From the NCBI RefSeq assembly GCF_011043555.1, contig NZ_JAAKGS010000008.1:175183-239182 (forward strand): 64,000 nt of DNA, in the 5' to 3' direction. This document shows positions 61,265 through 64,000 of the stretch, in pieces; positions within the stretch are counted from its first letter, which is position 1, and the number at the start of each line of letters is the position of its first letter. The notes below the pieces were generated by a model that was given only the letters and a program-made list of their open reading frames with translations, did not search any database and was not told the DNA's origin. The DNA comes from Sphingobacterium sp. SGR-19 (GTDB lineage Bacteria > Bacteroidota > Bacteroidia > Sphingobacteriales > Sphingobacteriaceae). A program made the translations under genes and the position numbers.

Positions 61265-62992
61265 TTATCTAATAAATTTTGCTTGGTATACCTGTTCGTT
61301 ATCTTTCCAGTCCGTCACGACCAATTTAAAAGTATGTTGTCCTTTAGGAAGAGCTGGATCAAAGGTATGCCATAAATGTCTGTTTTTGGGATCATATTCC
61401 ATCAGTACCCATTGACCGTCTATATAGCCATTAAAAGACTGTATACCCGAAAAGTTGTCCCGAATAGTAAAATCAATTTTTGACTGGGCACCTACATTTT
61501 TTCCGTTGCTCAGATTGCGGGGTGCGATAGTGGGTGCGACGGTGTCTACGGCAACGTAGAAACTCCCAAGATTTCGTGTATTGACCGTTACCCATCCATC
61601 CTCAAACTTACCACCTTCTGAACCATTTTCGACAGAAGCCAGAAGAGCCTTGCTTTCCAAACGAGCGGGTAGGTTAGTGGGCTTGATACGGAGATTATAC
61701 GTGCTAAATAAAGGAGTCAAGTTGTTATGTACACGATGGATCACCGAGTATCCACCCACAGGTTGAGGAGCGGTATTGTAGGTAAAGTCTAAATCGCTAT
61801 AAAGAACGCCTTTTGGCATATTTATTTGGATATCTTTGTTCTCAAATGTGTTCTCCGTATTGTATTTGAATAAGGCACCCTGACGTTTTTGTTGAGTGCG
61901 CTGTGTAACGGCGACGGTTTGTATTTTAAAGTTCAGCTCACTGCAATTCCCTGCGATGTCTTTAACAACATATTTCGCATCGTACACTTTATCATCGGGT
62001 AATGATATTACACCCACGTTCTTTAAGACTTTAAATATCTCGATGGGATTACCCGGATCTTTAAAGCTTTTTTGAACTTTTGCTTTCGTTTTTCGCCAAT
62101 ATGGATAGTCGATATAGGAATGTATGCCTCGTGAAGTGTTGAAGTCAAGTTCCTCAAAGACGACCGTCGAAATAGCTTCTCCGTTAATAAAGAGTTCAAT
62201 GGAGTAGACGCCGTTACGGAAACCTCCAGCACGGTGTCGGTCGATGGTATTTATGCCCAGTCCAAATTTTCCATTCACTTTAATCGGTGTGTTTTGCGTT
62301 AATGTATATATGCCGTTTCGGATCGCTTTTACTTGCATAACCTGTCGCGGTGTGTGTTCGTTGAACAAATCATCGTTTAGATCGTAAACCATGATGTTGT
62401 TGATGGTAGGGAGAAAGCGATCGTTGAACCGTAACCCGAACAATTGTGGGTTAAGGGGACGTTGTGTTTTGGTGTCGCGAATTTCAAAATGGAGGTGAGG
62501 ACCACCGGATGCTCCCGTATTACCGGCATTACCGATATATTGTCCTTTTGTTAGTTTTACCACACCTGGATCTACAATAACGTCTACATCAAATCGCTTT
62601 TGCTTATATTGTTCAGCTCGGATAACATTCGTCAATGCGTCGTTGAATTTATCCATGTGCAAGTAAACCGTGGTGTATCCATTTGGATGGTCGATATAAA
62701 CAGAATTTCCACCGCCCCCAATCTGTACACGTACTCGGGAGACATATCCCTCAGCGGCTGCGTGTAAAGGCAAGCCAATGCGTTGCTGTGTGCGGTAGTC
62801 ATCGCCAGCATGGAAATGGGTAGAGCGCAGTTCCCCGAAGGTCCCGGATGCATCCATAGCTACATTGAGCGGGTTACGGAAATATTCTTGGGGATATTCG
62901 CGCGAAGTAATGATGTCTTTATATTGTGCCTGTACTTGAATGCTTATGGCAAGTCCTAAGCAGATATATAATACTCTGTACTTGTTCATCAT
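61265..62992 (-). CDS. M23-family metallopeptidase
   Basis: The 575-residue protein has a signal peptide (SIQVQAQ, about residue 22) and an N-terminal LytM domain with HFHAGDDYRT, YIDHPNGYTTVYLHMDKF, and GGPHLHFEIRD, giving the His-x-Gly/Asp and HxH zinc ligands. Such endopeptidases cut peptidoglycan cross-links or regulate amidases. The remaining 400 residues are beta-rich repeats (VGAQSKIDFTIRDNFSGIQS) of unknown role. It is probably co-transcribed with the upstream FAH-family gene (10-bp gap). Confidence 0.92.
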   Translation of the reverse strand: MMNKYRVLYICLGLAISIQVQAQYKDIITSREYPQEYFRNPLNVAMDASGTFGELRSTHFHAGDDYRTQQRIGLPLHAAAEGYVSRVRVQIGGGGNSVYIDHPNGYTTVYLHMDKFNDALTNVIRAEQYKQKRFDVDVIVDPGVVKLTKGQYIGNAGNTGASGGPHLHFEIRDTKTQRPLNPQLFGLRFNDRFLPTINNIMVYDLNDDLFNEHTPRQVMQVKAIRNGIYTLTQNTPIKVNGKFGLGINTIDRHRAGGFRNGVYSIELFINGEAISTVVFEELDFNTSRGIHSYIDYPYWRKTKAKVQKSFKDPGNPIEIFKVLKNVGVISLPDDKVYDAKYVVKDIAGNCSELNFKIQTVAVTQRTQQKRQGALFKYNTENTFENKDIQINMPKGVLYSDLDFTYNTAPQPVGGYSVIHRVHNNLTPLFSTYNLRIKPTNLPARLESKALLASVENGSEGGKFEDGWVTVNTRNLGSFYVAVDTVAPTIAPRNLSNGKNVGAQSKIDFTIRDNFSGIQSFNGYIDGQWVLMEYDPKNRHLWHTFDPALPKGQHTFKLVVTDWKDNEQVYQAKFIR

Positions 62993-63002
62993 ATCGGAAT
63001 CT

Positions 63003-63614
63003 CTATTTTATCTGGCAACTGAACACAGGGTTATCTTGTATAAATCCCTCAAATTTATCGCCCACGACGATGGGACCTACACCTACAGGTGTTCCGGTAT
63101 AGATAAGGTCTCCTTTGCGTAACGTAATATATTTTGAAATGAATACGATCAAGCTATCGATGTCGAAAATCATATCTTTTGTGTTTCCTGATTGTACCGT
63201 TTCACCATTTTTCTTTAAAGAGAAAGCTATGTTCTTTAGGTCAGGAAAGTCTTCTTTTGGAAAAAGTGGACTGATAACAGCAGAATGGTCAAATGACTTT
63301 GCCAACTCCCACGGCAGACCTTTTTCTTTATGGATGGATTGGACATCACGAGCAGTGAAATCAATGCCTAAGCCTATAGCATCAACGTATTTATGGGCAA
63401 ACTTAGGTGACACATGCTTTCCCTCGTTACAAATACGAAACACGACTTCTACTTCGTAATGCACATCCTGAGAAAATTCAGGATAGTAAAAATCTTTATT
63501 GTCTTTTAATAATGCTGTATCCGGTTTCATAAAGATCACCGGGTTGTCGGGAACAGGGTTATTTAACTCTTTAGCGTGATCGATATAATTTCTGCCTACG
63601 GCGATAATCTTCAT
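63003..63614 (-). CDS. Fumarylacetoacetate hydrolase-family protein
   Basis: From ATG 63614 the product is 203 residues, beginning MKIIAVGRNYIDHAKELNNP. The family metal ligands are in VHYEVEVVFRI (Glu pair) and LGIDFTARD (Asp), with KGLPWELAKSFD and YTGTPVGVGPI, the pattern of YcgM-like acylpyruvases. It likely hydrolyses or decarboxylates a small keto acid such as acetylpyruvate or oxaloacetate. An upstream start at 63635 would add residues that no homologue has. It is the first gene of a minus-strand run. Confidence 0.92.
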   Translation of the reverse strand: MKIIAVGRNYIDHAKELNNPVPDNPVIFMKPDTALLKDNKDFYYPEFSQDVHYEVEVVFRICNEGKHVSPKFAHKYVDAIGLGIDFTARDVQSIHKEKGLPWELAKSFDHSAVISPLFPKEDFPDLKNIAFSLKKNGETVQSGNTKDMIFDIDSLIVFISKYITLRKGDLIYTGTPVGVGPIVVGDKFEGFIQDNPVFSCQIK

Positions 63615-63637
63615 ATATATAACTATTGTACTCATAA

Positions 63638-63670
63638 CAAACCTAAATAAAATGCACCATATTCACCAAT
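63638..63670 (-). promoter_or_regulatory. Candidate promoter for the FAH-family gene
   Basis: The minus strand reads TAGGTTTG at 63638-63645 (TAnnTTTG) with ATTG at 63667-63670 as the -33 element, 21 bp apart. The start codon is 23 bp downstream. Confidence 0.5.
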
Positions 63671-63819
63671 CAATTTTTAAATACACCATTCTCTGCATAG
63701 GGCTTTCACTTTTAAACCTGCTGCTCGCAAGCTGGAACCTGCTGTGCTGTGCTTGCTGCTCCAAGGCTTGCTCCCCTAGCAGGTCTAAACATCCATGTAT
63801 ACTGCTTATCTATTTATAT

Positions 63820-63897
63820 GGGATTAACAGGGGGTTAGTAGGGGTATAATAGGGGTTTAATATAGGTATTTTCCCTATTATTACCCTACAATGTCCC
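63820..63897. repeat. Helically phased G/C-tract palindrome before the last gene
   Basis: GGG to GGGGG tracts occur about every 11 bp (starting 63820, 63830, 63841, 63852) and then CCC tracts every 11 bp (63873, 63884, 63895). TAATAGGG (63848-63855) is the exact complement of CCCTATTA (63873-63880). The stretch from 63615 to 63971 has no gene; its left third holds an imperfect GCAAGC/GCTTGC set of repeats. Confidence 0.75.
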
Positions 63898-63971
63898 TAT
63901 AAAGTTGCACTTAAGAAATAATATGTGTATATTGAGAACTGAAGGTGTTCAATAATAATAAATACTAATTT

Positions 63972-64000
63972 ATGGCTATACAGAAAGACGGGCCAAACGG
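63972..64000 (+). CDS. Start of a probable DUF6266-family gene (truncated by window end)
   Basis: ATG 63972 opens MAIQKDGPN. Proteins of the DUF6266 family in Sphingobacteriaceae often begin MAIxKxGxxG. Only nine codons are visible, so the call rests on recall of that N-terminus; the phased G/C-tract palindrome lies 75 bp upstream. Confidence 0.4.

Noticed and set aside
63652..63849. 65-codon frame at the right end
   Set aside because: Cys/Ser-rich composition from the imperfect CTGCT/GCAAGC repeats and the G-tract array; no start context.
1..64000. tRNA, rRNA and CRISPR arrays
   Set aside because: I looked in all intergenic stretches; none has a cloverleaf with a TTC-type arm, rRNA-like sequence, or regularly spaced identical repeats with unique spacers. 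The 51-bp repeat at 50012 has no spacers.

Overview
The window is chromosomal DNA from a Bacteroidota bacterium, most likely a Sphingobacterium/Pedobacter-like member of the Sphingobacteriaceae. The evidence is a SusD-type glycan-binding protein beside a GH43 lipoprotein, fimbrillin-like lipoproteins, short-signal lipoproteins with SC/AC lipoboxes, OmpP1/FadL and SGNH lipoprotein neighbours, DUF983, rhomboids with a Bacteroidota-type tail, and several candidate TAnnTTTG -7 promoter boxes instead of sigma70 boxes. I see no rRNA, tRNA, CRISPR array or complete insertion sequence.

Layout. 1-2.4 kb: tail of a polysaccharide utilisation locus (SusD C-terminus, CBM lipoprotein, GH43). 2.4-10.3 kb: PLP sulfur-amino-acid enzyme, secreted PHP phosphoesterase, mfd, a coiled-coil protein, AraC regulator, DUF983. 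10.4-15.3 kb: envelope sugar genes (galE, UDP-glucuronate decarboxylase, Kdo transferase) and a long GAPDH. 15.4-20.4 kb: hemW, M1 peptidase, small membrane protein, WG-repeat protein. 20.5-26.2 kb: pepT, nitroreductase, NlpE-like lipoprotein, MFS carrier, XpaC-like/TelA pair. 26.2-31.1 kb: repeat-rich and decaying DNA with fumC, a broken AAA/DUF4143 ATPase and a beta-barrel gene carrying a nonsense codon. 31.2-37.5 kb: S41 protease, orphan HTH protein, and two fimbrillin-like lipoproteins flanking a 65-residue peptide. 37.5-42.2 kb: operon mutL, rhomboid, rhomboid-like pseudoprotease, nuclease-fold protein. 42.3-50 kb: TPM protein, uvrA, a DUF2157-like/PqqD/HprK-like trio, OsmC. 50-54.6 kb: SGNH lipoprotein, OmpP1, second PLP sulfur enzyme, tpx. 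54.7-58.2 kb: GH29 fucosidase and a lipoprotein. 58.3-63.6 kb: minus-strand run FAH, M23, bcp, glyS, D-2-hydroxyacid dehydrogenase. The window ends at the first codons of a probable DUF6266 gene.

Most of the window is housekeeping. The most interesting parts are a composite intergenic repeat family with paired base changes (26.2-26.6, 43.9-44.1 and 47.0-47.2 kb), the PqqD/HprK-like pair that has no visible precursor, the small peptide inside the fimbrillin-like locus, a helically phased G/C-tract palindrome before the last gene, a 51-bp triplicate repeat at 50.0 kb, and three decay events at 28.7-30.5 and 37.3 kb. None is proven to be a new system. All calls come from reading the sequence; no database search was possible.
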